Assembly: GCA_003640385.1 (NCBI GenBank)
Contig: RCAB01000333.1
Span: 1-64,000 of the forward strand
Direction: 5' to 3'
Length of the DNA: 64,000 nt
Source of the DNA: Setaria digitata
Taxonomy: Eukaryota > Nematoda > Chromadorea > Rhabditida > Setariidae
In this document: in pieces, positions 51,701 through 64,000 of the stretch
Numbering within the stretch: the stretch's first letter is position 1
How the letters are laid out: each line of letters begins with the position of its first letter
The notes under the pieces: generated by a model
The model's input: only the letters and a program-made list of their open reading frames with translations
Databases searched by the model: none
Told to the model about the DNA's origin: nothing
Program-made: the position numbers and the translations under genes

Positions 51701-54074
51701 GAAATTCAAACAAAACCATTCCTTTTTTTTTTCTTTGTTTTTTTTTTTTTTTTTCTCATTCTAAAAGAAAATTGAGCGAGAATATATGTATATGTGATCG
51801 TCGAATTGAAAAAATTTCTAAATTTCTTCAAACTAACTTCAAATTCAAACAAACATTTTGTAGTTAAAGAATGAAAAAAACAAAAATAATAATAACAAAG
51901 AAAAGAGGAGTGGGAGGGAAAAAAAAAAAGGAAAACAATAAACAACAACAAACAACAAACTCTTCGAACTAATCACTTATTCTTATTCGTTTTATCGTTT
52001 TTTTTTTTTTTTGTTTTTTTTTTTTTTTTAAATTATTTTGCTTAAATATTTCAATAATTGTTCCGATCAACAAGAATGAGGTTAGAATTTTGAGCTCACT
52101 CAATAGTTTTGTTGGAACTAGTTGAAATGAAACGAAATATTACCAACATCATCTCCCCCGCCCTACCGCGCTGCTATTTACATCCCGAAACCAGTAATAC
52201 CATTGTATGTTTCCTCCCTCACTCCCATTCTCTTCTTTAATTGTTATCGATGAAACTTTCCAAAGTTGCCTCTTCCACCTCCCTACACCTGTTGAATGTG
52301 TAAATTTTATTAGTTGTATCTAAATGAGCCTCTTTTTTTTTTTTCCTTTTAGTCATCACCTCATGCAAAACTTTTCATGATTTATTGTTTAATTATCTTA
52401 AATTAGCAATTTAAAATAATTACTGCGAAATTTGCGACATCCAGTGCACAGCTTTTTTATATAGTTTAATTAAATCACTCATTTAGTTTTTACACTTGGC
52501 TTAATTAAATCTCGTCTTATTATTATTTTAGATAAGATTTTAGGATGTAACAATTGATCAATTCATTCATTATCCTGAATAAGCCATCTGATATTGCTTT
52601 AATTTTCTTTAGATTTAAAAATAATTTCATTTTTTTGATATAAAAAAGACCACCAAATGATTTAATTTATTAAATTTCATCATAATCGCATGTACATATT
52701 TGCTTGATGTTCGCTCTAAGAATTCTCATTAGTAAAATCTAGAGGGATAGATTTTAATTAACTCAAAAAATAAAAATAAAATAAAATAAAAAAATTAAGA
52801 GAAAAAAACAGTGGAAAGAAATTTTTTGTAAATATTTGATATTTAATAATTACACTATTTTTCGGGGTAAAATATCTATTTTTATTTGGACTAAATATGA
52901 TTCATAGTTCCATTTATCAAATTGAGGCATTTTCAAACAAAAAAAAAAAAAAAGAAAGAAATTTGTAGATGGCATTAAATGGTTAAGAGTAGAACGGACT
53001 AAAATTACGAAGAATCACATGTGTAGAGCGTTGTGGAATCGGTAAATTATGAGGCGGTTTTAAGAAATGTCAACTTTTTGAATTCATTAAAAATCTCTGA
53101 GACATTATTTGAAGAATTATTATTCATTTCAAAAAAGGAAATTTTTTTTTTTTTTTTTTCAATTGCCTGATATGAAGGATAAATTTTTTTTTTTTTGTTT
53201 CTTTTTAAATCGCTATATCCTATAATTTTTGAAAAAAGAAAAAATTTTGTTTCATATTTTTTCGATTTAAAATTTCAAAAAAATTATGAGAAATAAAAGA
53301 AGCATATTCAATTATGAGAAAACGTTAAATTGGAAATTTTATAAACTTTTTTTTTTTTTTTTGATTTTTGCTGTGATTTTTCTAATGGATTATTTTAATA
53401 AAGAGTGAAAACTTTTATCGATAAATAATTCAAATGTTGACAGAAAAGTTCAACAAACAAAATAAAGTTTCCTGTTACTTTCACAAAAGTAATATGCATT
53501 ATAAATTCAATTTAAACAAATTTTATCGTTTAAACATCTAAATTATCCATCGTGTACATAAGAAACTCTTAGTTTCTTCTTTTTTTTTTTTTTTTTTTTT
53601 TTTTTTCAAGCACTTATTTGTCATGATAATTAACGCTCCTTATCACTGCTAATAAACAGATATCATTTTTACTGTAGAAAATAGGACTGTTATCTTTTCA
53701 AAAAATCCATGCCTTTTTTCTTTTTTACTGCAAATAAAGGAAGTGAGTGTATAAATGAACCAAGCTAAGCTATCAATTTTAAAACTAGTAAAATTTCAGA
53801 ATTCTCATCTTAGCACAACTTTTTTCTAGCACGAAAAATTCAAGTGAAGAAAGAAAAAATTTTGGATAGCAAAGAAATGGCAATAATTAATAATATTATC
53901 CATTGAGTAATACCTTTCAAGAATAAAATAAAATGAATAAAATACAGAATCATAGTTATATTATGATAAAATTACATAAGTAAAAATCATTGAAGCAGTC
54001 GAAATGATTGGTCTCAAACTTAATTCATATTTTATCACTTTATCATCTTCAGATATACCACCAAAGGGTCAGGA
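45707..54074. other. Gene-poor region
   Basis: About 8.4 kb of AT-rich DNA with poly-A/T runs, short GA repeats and scattered small frames, none with splice sites plus coding composition. One or more 5' exons of the unrecognised minus-strand gene must lie at its left end or further right, but I could not identify them. Confidence 0.55.
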
Positions 54075-54395
54075 ATGAGAAATGAAAGAAAGAATTACAA
54101 ATTAAAAAAGATATGCAGTCGAACTATTCAAGTATTACTCTTTATCGCTGGCATCATATTAATAATTGTTGGTATTTCGATGATATTCTTGGCACCACAT
54201 CTTATCAATACCAAAATTGGCCAGGTAACAGAAAAGTTCAACAAAATTTACTGTTACTTTTACAAAAGTAATATGCATTATAAATTCAATCTAAACAAAT
54301 TTTATCGTTTGAACATCTAAATTATCCATCGTGTACATAAGAAACTTTTAGTTTCTTTTTTTTTTTTTTTCAAGCACTTATTTGTCATGATAATT
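53440..54395. repeat. Direct repeats flanking exon 1 of the CD36-like gene
   Basis: Bases 53440-53632 and 54228-54395 are about 90 percent alike. Both run acagaaaagttcaacaaa, then aagtaatatgcattataaat, then atctaaattatccatcgtg, then a poly-T tract and caagcacttatttgtcatg. The right copy begins two bases after the donor GT of exon 1, so it is the start of intron 1. The left copy lies upstream of the gene. The difference is mostly poly-T length and scattered substitutions. Confidence 0.9.
54051..54052 (+). promoter_or_regulatory. Probable spliced-leader acceptor of the CD36-like gene
   Basis: The sequence tttatcatcttcag ends 22 bases before the ATG at 54075. It has a pyrimidine-rich tract and CAG, matching a nematode trans-splice site with a short leader. 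Confidence 0.45.
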
Positions 54396-57300
54396 ATGGT
54401 AATAATTGATAATAAGTTTTTTTTTTTTGAATATATTTTTTGGCACTGAAAATCTTTTAATGATTAAGTGGAACATTGTGGTAATGGGATATTTTAACGA
54501 AATGAATTATTTTATGTAAATGGGTTAAAATTATAAAGTGGATTTTAAAATTTAAATTTAACTTTCAAAATGTCTTTTGCAGCAGAAGAATATTGCGCAG
54601 GACAGTGAATTGTATCATTTCTGGAAAAATCCCGATTATAAATTTAGTTCCGAGATTTTCGTTTTTTCTGTAAAAAATCCAGACCAGGTTTTTTTTTTTT
54701 TTTTTTTTTTTCATTGCTGTAATTACTATAATTTGTTACAAAGTGATTTTTTTTTACAATTCTTTTCTGAAATAATTTCTTTTTTTCCTTCCTTCTATCT
54801 ACCAATTTATATTAAAATTTTTATAATTTGATTAAATAATAGCCAGTTTTCCCTTCTGTTTCTTTTTATCAGCAAAAAAGAAATTATATCAAAAAAAAAA
54901 AAGTATAAAGACAGTTTTATTATAAAATATTATGAAATAAATTGAATAAATTTATACAAATCAAAAACTATTTTAAATCTAAGCAGAGGCAAAAATTTAT
55001 TTGCTGAAAAAATGAAAAATAAAAAAAAAAAAAAGAACCAGAAAATTTAATCATCATAATATCAGTTTATCAATGAAATTTTAATTTTTTTTTTTCTTCT
55101 TTGAAAATATTTTTAGGTTCTAGATGGAAAAAAACTAGAAATAGCTCAAATAGGCCCATATGCATACGATGTGCATACAGAAAAAAATATTCTTGCTTTT
55201 GGTAATAGTTCTGTTAAGTATCAAAATACTCGTCATTTTATTTTCAACGAGAATGCTTCGTGTGCCGAATGTTCGGTACTTCGGAAAATTTGGATACCAA
55301 ATATTATCTTTCAGGTTACAATCATTTTTTTTTTTTTATATGAAATAATTATTTTGATGTTTGGTTTTTTTTTTTCTTTCGATATTTACTGAAATTTTTT
55401 TTCTAAATTTTTAGCTTTTTTTTTTTTCCAGAAATTCGTTGAATTAGCATCAAACCCAATTACATCTATTGCACAAATTGCTCTTTCTTCACAGCAGCCA
55501 TTTTTGGAAGTTTCTGTGGATGAAATTTTATTCAAAGGATACGAAGATCCATATCTTAAAAATGTAAGTTTGAAAAAAAAAAAAAAAAAAGAAACCTCAA
55601 GAAATGATATTTTACTGGATGAAAGTTTAATGTATCAAAAATTTAGTAGTCTGATTCTCACTTTATGGCTTTTATTAAGGTATGTTCAGTGCCACTTTTG
55701 GATTTAATATGCAAATCAATATTGGAAGTACCGAAAAGGATCGGTTTCCTAATGAATGTAAGTATTAAATTAAATTTTACTAAACTTCAAATGCGTTTTT
55801 GTTGCAACGAATTTTTTTGCTTTCTTCAATCTTTTAAAATGAAATATTTTTTCTTTTTTGATGTCTAACAGAGAATGAAGATTTCAAATCTTCGTTCTGC
55901 CAATTTGTTAAATTCAACGAACTTTATACCGAAATTAGAAATTCGACAAGTTCTTAACCTTCGTAAAAATGTTTTTAGATTTTGAAGCAAATATTTCCCC
56001 TTTTTTTTTTTTTAAGTTCAGAGAAATACTGTCTGATGATTTGATAAAGCAAGAAGTATTTCTGGTAACATGTATTTTAAAATTAGATTTTGTTTTAGAC
56101 AGTTTTCCTTTTCTTTGACTTAAATTTAAATTTAATTGAAATATTTTTCTTTTTCTTTTGCAATTTATAGCGTTTTACCTTAATAAATGTGAACACCTGA
56201 AGTAAGCTCATGCTAAAATTAGATTGCAATTGATTTTCCGATAGCAAAATGATTTAAAAAATTTTGATAATATTTGAGCTATAAATTGAAAATAAACCAA
56301 AGACAGGCATAAAATTGGATGCCCGTAATGTGAGTCCCGAGCAATTTCCTGAATTGTTTTACCGGAACGGAAAAGAAAACTGTCAGAAATTTCATCGTAT
56401 CACTTCAAAAGCGAAACAATTTAATGGTTTTTGAAAAATTGTTTCTATGATTTATAATTTTATTAACTATAAAATTTTTTAAATACCAAATTTCTATTTT
56501 TTAGCAATTAGAGCCCAACAAAAAATTGAAAATTATGTGGAAAAATTTGCAAAAACTAAACCATTCAAAAATATAAATAAATATGTAACGAGAAAAGATC
56601 GATCAAGCTTAAAATTGATTACACTGTTTTTCATTTCACTTAAAATAACTCGAAACTATTCCTTGAAATTCAAATTTTCCTAAATTTATGAATAATTAAA
56701 ACTTTTTAATCATTTGCAGCTAATCAATCAGCTTATAGACTAAGAAACTAATTAGTTTTAGAGGAATAAAGCTCAAAAAGTGATTGAAATATCAACAGGT
56801 AGCAGTGATGGTAGTATAGCAACTGGTGAAATATTAAGTTGGAATGGGCGAAAATCACTGCCAAAAAGCTGGTGGAATAGCAAACAAGCCAGGTAGCTTT
56901 TCCTTTTTTCTTAATTTTCTATAAATTTCTTTTTTTTTTCTTAATTTAATTTGGATTTGTAATTAAAATTGCAAACGGTAGCAGTAGTAATGGCAATCAG
57001 GTTATTTTTTATTGAACAATCACATCGTAGTTCATTGAGAATTTGCAAATTTAATTTTTACCTGACGTAATAATTATATTTTTAGGATGATTAATGGTAC
57101 GGATGGAGAATTTTATAAACCGCTTATCAAAAAAACCGATATAATTCACATATTTGTTCCAGATCTTTGCAGGTTTATTGCAATTCGTAAATATTTTTTA
57201 ATTGCCACTTTGACTGTTAATTTTTCAGCAGTTTTTTTTCCTTCCGATTGAACAGAATTGGATGTAAAAATAATTTTGGATAGGGATGATTTTTTTCCGC

Positions 57301-59734
57301 ACCTAATTTTAAATTTTTTTTTTCGAAATTTTGAACCATTTATATCTGATTTAATAATTGTTCATTTTTTTAGTTTTTTTTTACAAGTGATATTTTTACA
57401 TCTGAAAGAGGTATCTTTTAATATGTTATGGATAAAATAACATATACTGAGTGATAATTAAGAAATGATAAAACGGATAATTTGAAATATTACTCTATCA
57501 ACCATTCTAGGTCTATACATCTAACATATGCGGAAGAATTCGAGTTTAGTGATATAGTGGCATATCGTTTTACGGTAAAAGAAGACTTGCTGGATCCGAC
57601 GGTATCCGGTAATGAAGGATTCTGTCACAGTAACGGAAAGATGTTTTTTTCTGAAGACGAAAAATGCTTTCCAAAAGGACTTCTGGATCTCAGTCATTGT
57701 TACGGTGGTATAACTTCATTTTATACAAATAAATATATTCTGCGAAGAAAAAAATTTGAGAATTATCGTAATTTTATCAGAGTAGAAAGTTTGGTCCAGA
57801 AATTGTTAGGGCAAAATAGTGATAATAAATAAATTAAGTTTAAAACTATCTTTTGGATTTTATAAATGTTCGAATTCTTTTAAAAAAAGCAAAAATAAAG
57901 AAAAAGAAATTCAGAAAAGAGAAAGCGAAGGAAAATTTAAATTTCAACTCTAATTTTCAGGTACCCCACCTATCTTATTTTCATTTCCCAATTTTCTGTT
58001 TGCTGATAAAAAAGTAAAAGAATCAATTATTGGTCTAAATGAAAGTTCAGTGGAACACGATGACATCATCATTGAAATTGAACCAGTTCGTGCTAACTGA
58101 TCTGATAGCTTTTTTCTTATCACTTGACCAATACTGATTACTTCAACATGTTTTTTTTTAGTATCACTTAAACTTGCCATAAAACTATATCCGTCACTCA
58201 TTTTTTTTTTCTCCCATAAATATAATCGTTTGCAAAAGAATTAAATACGCCATAAAGCTACTTTGACTTTCTTGCATTTAAATACTGCTCCTTTTTCAGC
58301 CTCAGTGTTTAAAATTTTACAAGTTCGGAAAAAAAAATTTAATTTGAAATTTCAGCAAACTGGAACACTTCTTCGGGTTTATATACGATCTCAGATTAAC
58401 ATTGCTATGTGGAAAGGTCACGGAATCGTTTACGGAATTTCTGAGTAAAAATTTCTTTTCTTTTTGAATTCAAAATTGTCATTTTTGCAGAATTATGCGC
58501 ATAAATCACATCCTTTTAATATAATTAATAAAAAAATGAAATGCATTGGTCAAATAATAAATTATTAGTTTCAAATTTTTTATTGAACTGTATTTTTTAA
58601 CAAAATAACGAACAGGGTTCCTCCTCTAGAGACTTTTATCAGTGATTTAGATGACACTGCAACTCTAAGCTATTCTAATGTGGAATTTAAAACACTTCCA
58701 AACATTCATAGGTGTAAAATTAATCTTGAGTTAATTAATTAATGGAATTGGTGCAAAAAAATAATAATTTGCATAAAATTACTAATAATTTTAGTGCCAA
58801 CCTGTCGAAGATGCGAAATGCCATTGTGCCACTGTTTGCAGAATATCAAATTGTTGAAATTGGTGACGGATCATTAGCAAAATTACGACAAACGCTTCAT
58901 TTTATTAAGGAAGCATTCGTATTTCTATATTTCATTCCTATTTTTATTGGCATTTTGCTTATTTCAATTGCTCTCTTTATTGAATTACTGCCAAAAGTAT
59001 GTTCTCTGTTCTGCCGTTTTGTTTTTCTCTTTGAATTTTTTGAAACATTTTAGAAACAATTAAACAGTAACAAACAAGTAAACATTAATTTTCTATCTCA
59101 TATAAATTACAACTAATTATATTTCTTACTAATAAATATATCCAATTCTGTTCTTCTATAATACAATAAATAAATGTTTGTTGCAATAAATAATTATGCG
59201 AACTTTATATAAAAATATTTAATTTTTTTATTTTTTGGAAATCAAATTTTTTCTTTTGTAAAATAATTATTAATTGATGCTAAAAAATAAAAAAAAAAAA
59301 CTGTAATTTATACAGAACAAAAGAAGCAGATTAAAATTAGGGCAAATATATGGAATGAACATTTTAATCAGTAAGTAATTATAAGAAAAAAAAGTACATT
59401 AGTGAGAAAGAAAATAATAAAAATATTTTTAAAACAAGAAATAAAATTTTGCTAAATCTCGGTGAAATTCTGAAAAATGTCTATTCGGAAGAGCTCTATC
59501 AACAAACCAGATAATATGTTATAAATGTCATAGCATATATATTAACATTAATTTACATGCAATTTCAAATTCTGCAAATTTTCCTCCTCTTATTTCATGC
59601 ATTTTCAATTAATGAATTTGAAATTTAATTTAATTTAGGCAAAGATGGCCAATAAACTAATGGGAAGCATCTCGAACAAGGTGATAATTCAAGTGCAACC
59701 GTTACCAGACAATCAACCGAAGAATATTTCTTGA
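54075..59734 (+). CDS. CD36/SR-B-family scavenger receptor-like membrane protein
   Basis: Exons: 54075-54224, 54583-54687, 55117-55314, 55432-55563, 55680-55757, 56762-56892, 57086-57172, 57511-57704 (or 57707), 57961-58085, 58356-58444, 58616-58711, 58795-58996, 59639-59734; all phases agree, giving about 560 residues. There is a short cytosolic start (MRNERKNYKLKK), a first membrane segment at about residues 18-42, a large outer domain, a second membrane segment at about 502-527, and a 32-residue tail. CD36 marks are FWKNPDYKF, LEIAQIGPYAYDV, MINGTDGEFYKPL, PDLCRSIHLTY, GLLDLSHCYG, FPNFLFADKKV with EHDDIIIEIEP, and TGTLLRVYIRSQINI, in the family order. The family binds lipids, lipoproteins or other ligands at the cell surface or in lysosomes. 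Ligand and tissue cannot be told from sequence. An AATAAA lies at 59934-59939. Confidence 0.92.
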
Positions 59735-59933
59735 CCTTTTTTTTTTTTTTTTTTTTTTTTATTTTATTTTATAATTTTTAATTTTTATGTAACGGGTACA
59801 AAAACAAACAGATTTCGGATTCTTCATCATTTATTTGCTCCATTAAGTGCATCAATATAAAAATGTGTAAAAACATTGCTAATATTTTTTTTTTTTTTTT
59901 AGTATAGTTCTTTTTGCTAATATCTTATGACCT

Positions 59934-59939
59934 AATAAA
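59934..59939 (+). terminator. Polyadenylation signal AATAAA of the CD36-like gene
   Basis: A canonical AATAAA lies about 200 bases after the stop codon at 59734. Confidence 0.5.
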
Positions 59940-61528
59940 AGAACCTGACTTATTTTGAGATGTAAACATTGTTAGAATAATTTTTTTTTCTTTTCTTAAC
60001 AAAAATAATCTTGATTATATTACATTATCTTATAAGGTCTAGTTAGATCTCATGAAAGAAAAAGAAAAACTAAAAGAATCAAGTGAATCATAAAATTATT
60101 AAAAATGAAAATGAAATAATTAAAATACATAATCGTCTCCAGAAAAAAAAAAAAAAAAAAAAAAGAGAAATGAAAATTGAGAAATTAAATACAGCCCAGT
60201 AAGAGGTATTATTCAAAAAACGATATTTTATTCATGACTTATTTAGCCGGAGAATTTTGTTCTTTGCTTAACTTCCAATGCCCTCTCTTCATTTCTTATT
60301 TTTTCTTCATTTTTCATACATAATGAATATTTCCACAATTTAATTTACATATTTTCATCTCACTTTCCTGAATGTTAGCTTAATTAGTTCTAGAAAAAAA
60401 AAGTACATATATATATGAAGTTTATATTTTTTGAATATTAATGAAATATAAACTTTTTGTTTTGGTAATTTTGTCAACGGCATAAAAGAGGAGAGATTAT
60501 TATTTGTCTCTATGTTGTTTCATATTAATTGTCAATTTTACGGATGTAATTTATGCAAATGTTGAAAGAAAATGAATGAAATTAACCTTTACATTTGCAT
60601 ATTTATACGAGATAATTAATTAATTATTCATGATAACGTTTTATAACATTATCAGGTATGGGAATAGAAGATTTGTACCAAATATTATTTTCTAAGGAAA
60701 CACTCAATGTATGTAAACTTTTTGTTGCAGTACATTTTTTCGTCTTCCCGATAAAGCAGCTCTGTTAAGACGATCAATGAGGATTCATTGAAGCAAGTGG
60801 TCTAAATGCTAGTCTAATCTAATTAGCTATTATTAATTTACAGGTGTCAAAAATGTTGCACTATTATTATGTGGTGAAAAAAAAAAACCTCGTTCCGAAT
60901 ATTTTCATCAAGCAAGTAACAAGTGTTATTTATATTTGTATAAACTTTGAAATTACTTCAAATTAATTATTACCAATGTCCTAAACTTTCTTTTTTATGG
61001 CAAAATCATAATATTAAAAAAATATCTATCGTTTTACCTGTTTCAATCTTGTATTATGAAAGTTTCCTTAGATATCAGGTATAAATCAAAGGTGGAACGT
61101 TAAACAGGACATTAATTAATTAACGTACATCTCGTCGTAGATTTGGGAAGTATTTTAGAGAGGACTTTTGAAATAAATGAAACAAGCTTGGATATATAAA
61201 ATGTTACATTATTTACTCTATTTGGAAAGCTTGAAAAATATTAGCAGCAAAAAGTAGGCATAAATAAACAATCAAAATTAATAGTCCTATCTTCGAGATA
61301 TTACTGTCACAGGTCTGCATTTTTTTTTTTTTTTTTTAAGATGTAAATGCATATGTGTTTATGTTATCACTGAATTGAAGATGAGTGTATTTAATTTAAA
61401 ATTTAATAATTTTTTTTTTGCGAGTGATGCTGCACTGATAACAATAACAATTACAAGCTCATCAATCCAATGTTTATCAATAATCAATTTATCAAAAATA
61501 ATAAAAGTATATTAGCTGAAACTTCCTG

Positions 61529-61735
61529 ATTCTCGGAAAGAATATCACTGCTAATTGTTCTAAAGCACGGAAAAATTTGAGATATTTTGAAATTTCAAAT
61601 GGACAATACTTTTGATGGTATCAAGAAACAANATTCTCGGAAAGAATGTCACTGCTAATTGTTCTAAAGCATGAAAAAATATGAGATATTTTGAAATTTC
61701 AAATGGACAATACTTTTGATGGTATCAAGAAACAA
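61529..61735. repeat. 103-bp duplicated flanks around a single N (assembly join)
   Basis: Bases 61529-61631 and 61633-61735 are the same sequence with four substitutions, separated by an N at 61632. About 4 percent difference over 103 bases suggests two haplotypes at an unmerged contig overlap. Confidence 0.9.
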
Positions 61736-62283
61736 CATAAGGAAAAATCATAACCTAATTTAATTGCTCCAGTAAATAAGCAAAATTATACTCACTGCTA
61801 TTTTCCGTTCATTTAACTCCGAAACTTCGAACTTGAACTCCAGCATTTTCATGAAGGTTAATGAACAAATAAATAACAGATTCTTAACATAATCAATCCA
61901 CTGATCTCAGAAACATATATTGATAACGATAAACAATTTTAAAAACAACCAATACTATGCTACGATCAACGAAAACGGAATAAACTACTCAATCAGTCGA
62001 TAGTAGTAACGCCTTCAGAAATCCATAGATGTGTTACTTAACCCTTAATCCAAATATTCGCTTATCATATCGCCCTCAAGCAGCCTACTGGAATAGAAAG
62101 TACCACATATCATATCAGTTTAATCGTAGATTTCAAATTGTTCCTCAAAGTTATTTCTACATAGAAGACTCGTAAATCATAATTACTGCAATTATGGAAT
62201 GGAAATAAGCATTGCCATAAATGTCGTGCAACACCTGCTACTGGGATTTATGCATGTTCAACAGTTTATTTTTCATCACTAGA

Positions 62284-62320
62284 ATATCTTTGATATATAT
62301 GATATATATATCAAAGATAT
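62284..62320. repeat. 17-bp inverted repeat with 3-nt loop
   Basis: Bases 62284-62300 (atatctttgatatatat) are the exact reverse complement of 62304-62320, with gat as the loop. It lies in the 3' region shared by two convergent genes. Confidence 0.85.
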
Positions 62321-62744
62321 ATATATTTTAATTTTTTTTCTTTTTTGCTATAAATAACTATAACTGATTAATCAGAGGACCAGAGAAAATAATCAGAAAT
62401 ACTAACTTTTGCTATCCGAATTTATTCTTTTCTTGGAATATTCTCTGTCAAAAATAATTTAATATGCAATTTTTCAATATAATGGTAATCAAAATCGGCT
62501 CAAATACCTATAGGAAATAATAATTGGCATAACAGTGATATATATGAAAAAGAAAAAAATAAATAAAATCGACAGAAAAACGGTGAAAGATTTAACTTCG
62601 ATCAAAGTTATTCATCTCTTATACAGGTAAGTAGGCATCAATTTTACCAATTATCAACAGGTAAAATATCTACTAGCTTTTCAAACATTTGAAAAGCCGA
62701 ATAGCATTAGAGTAAAATTATCAAGATTCTAAAAAATAGGAATA

Positions 62745-63929
62745 TTAAGCTAAATCTTGAGCGGAAGACTGCTGCACTGTAAAAATATGCTCATGATCAT
62801 CATGGTTCTCAGAATCTGCAACATCTTCATCATCGTTTTGAGAAGATTGTGAAGTTTTGTTAGCCAAAATGGTAGGTGATGGCAGAGAAAAGAAATCAGA
62901 CAGTTCCGTTTCCTCAATATTAATTCGCTCGATTAAACGTTTCAGTTCTTCAGATGGATATGAATTAAGAATTTCGTCTACTTCCGTTGATAATTCATCT
63001 GTTTCCCTACAATTTGAGAGCTTGTTTTCGAAATTTAATCCTAAATGCAAAGCAAAAACTTCTAATTACGAATATTAACTATGCACGAAATAAAAAATTT
63101 TATTTATTACCTTTTCACACGTATTTCGAGTTCATTTATGCGTTCCTTTAGATTTCCTTGCCTTTCCAGCAATTGTCGCACCTGTGTTAGAGAATTTTCC
63201 ATTGTTCGGATAGACTAAATAAAATTATCCTCGAAATATAATCAATACACACAAAACAAAATGAAAGGAAAAAGAAGATTGGAGAAGTAAAGATCAGGAT
63301 AATAATAGTGGAAATTTTATACTTTTAGTGAGCAATATTTTGAAATGAAAAACTTGAGAAAATATACATACTGCAAGCATCAGCTAACTTCATAATTAAT
63401 TTCGTGTCAAACATAAACTGTCCAAACCTGATTACAACCCATATTCATTGCATTCAATGGCGGAACTTGTTGTCCAGAAGTGTATGCTTCAAATTCTTCT
63501 TTTGGCATTTTTAAGCTTTCAGCGTCCATATTTTGCACAAATTGTAGCGCACAACTTACATTTGTGAAATAATAACCTGAACAGTAAAATTTGCGATTAC
63601 AAAAAAATGAGGAACTAAAGGATCACACTACTTCATCAATTTCGCGAGACTCCCGATATCAAAAATAGTCTATGTTCGACCTTGCAATGAAATAAGGGGG
63701 AAATCGCCGGATAGAAGCACTGCTTCTATTATTGGACCAAAAAAGTTCTAAGCTTTACAAAAAGAAAAAAATTAGGATGAAAATGGAAAACCTGATTCAC
63801 CGCTCAAAACTCTAGTAGGCAGCGCAAATCGACTGACAAATTTAACGTTTGACTGGATCAACGGAGGATTTCCTTTCAAGATCACATAAATCAGTACCGG
63901 TAAATATTCATCGGCACCAGCCGGAGCGC
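62745..63929 (-). CDS. Rabex-5-type (RABGEF1) VPS9-domain Rab5 exchange factor, 3' part
   Basis: Exons from high to low: 63792-63929, 63428-63576, 63111-63214, 62745-63006; all phases agree, and the entry phase of the first shows that the gene continues beyond the right edge. The first two encode the second half of a VPS9 domain: GAPAGADEYLPVLIYVILKG with the Asp-Glu pair, NPPLIQSNVKFVSRF, GESGYYFTNVSCALQFVQ with the Tyr-Tyr pair, and AESLKMPKEEFEAYTSGQ. In this family the conserved Asp and Tyr bind Rab5 and drive GDP release. The third encodes a helix rich in Glu/Arg/Leu (MENSLTQVRQLLERQGNLKE), placed where Rabex-5 has its rabaptin-binding coiled coil. The last is acidic and Ser/Asp-rich and ends in TAA. 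The protein acts at early endosomes. The N-terminal zinc-finger part would be outside the window. Confidence 0.88.
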
Positions 63930-64000
63930 CTAGAAGTAAAAAAGCTTTAACCTTGGAGAAGAAACAAACTCCAACTACGAGTGAGGAAAAGAAAAGATTG

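Larger units (their letters stand above)
59735..62744. other. Convergent intergenic region
   Basis: This is the tail-to-tail spacer between the CD36-like gene (+) and the Rabex-5-type gene (-). It contains poly-T/A runs (about 59739-59760 and 60141-60164), the single-N join at 61632 and a 17-bp inverted repeat at 62284-62320. No coding exon was recognised. Confidence 0.6.

Overview
The window is AT-rich eukaryotic DNA with many spliced genes. Introns are mostly 50-800 bp, acceptors have the form TTTCAG, TTTTAG or TTGCAG, and two genes have an acceptor-like AG just upstream of the start codon, as expected for spliced-leader trans-splicing. Long poly-T/A tracts and (GA)n, (CA)n and (TA)n microsatellites are common. 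Together with the protein families this suggests a nematode, most likely a parasitic clade III (spirurid/filarial-like) species. The lineage is inferred from style and is not proven. Five single-N positions mark unclosed scaffold joins. Four of them are flanked by nearly identical sequence on both sides, so the locus is slightly duplicated there by the assembly.

Layout. 1-9,830: gene-poor, repeat-rich DNA with minisatellites and GATA-like sites, upstream of the first gene. 9,831-26,181 (+): a large GRAF/oligophrenin-type gene (BAR, PH, RhoGAP, long linker, SH3) in about 25 exons. 28,031-32,711 (-): a 14-exon S9-family serine peptidase with its Ser/Asp/His triad visible. 33,897-38,389 (+): the chaperonin subunit CCT6 (TCP-1 zeta) in 12 exons, interrupted by an assembly join and carrying an apparent 1-nt insertion. 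38,746-41,780 (-): a secreted lipase of the nematode EstA/lips-type family with an altered nucleophile elbow. 42,357-45,706 (-): two phase-compatible exons of an unrecognised gene. 45,707-54,074: about 8 kb with no gene I can support. 54,075-59,734 (+): a CD36/scavenger-receptor-class-B-like membrane protein in 13 exons. 62,745-63,929 (-, continuing beyond the right edge): the 3' part of a Rabex-5-type VPS9-domain Rab5 exchange factor.

The genes do not form an obvious operon: orientations alternate and gaps are 0.4-8 kb. Two encode membrane-trafficking regulators (GRAF-type RhoGAP, Rabex-5-type GEF), two encode lipid-related proteins (lipase, CD36-like), and one is a housekeeping chaperonin subunit. 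I see no sign that they act as one system. The S9 peptidase and CCT6 are divergent with 1.2 kb between their start codons. GRAF/S9 and CCT6/lipase are convergent.

No CRISPR, rRNA, confident tRNA, or recognisable transposase or reverse transcriptase was seen. Items worth a second look are the frameshift and duplicated exon in CCT6, the A-H-S-L-A elbow of the lipase, a coding-like alternative terminal exon in the GRAF gene, the unrecognised gene at 42-46 kb, a perfect 62-bp palindrome, two minisatellites, and direct repeats flanking exon 1 of the CD36-like gene.
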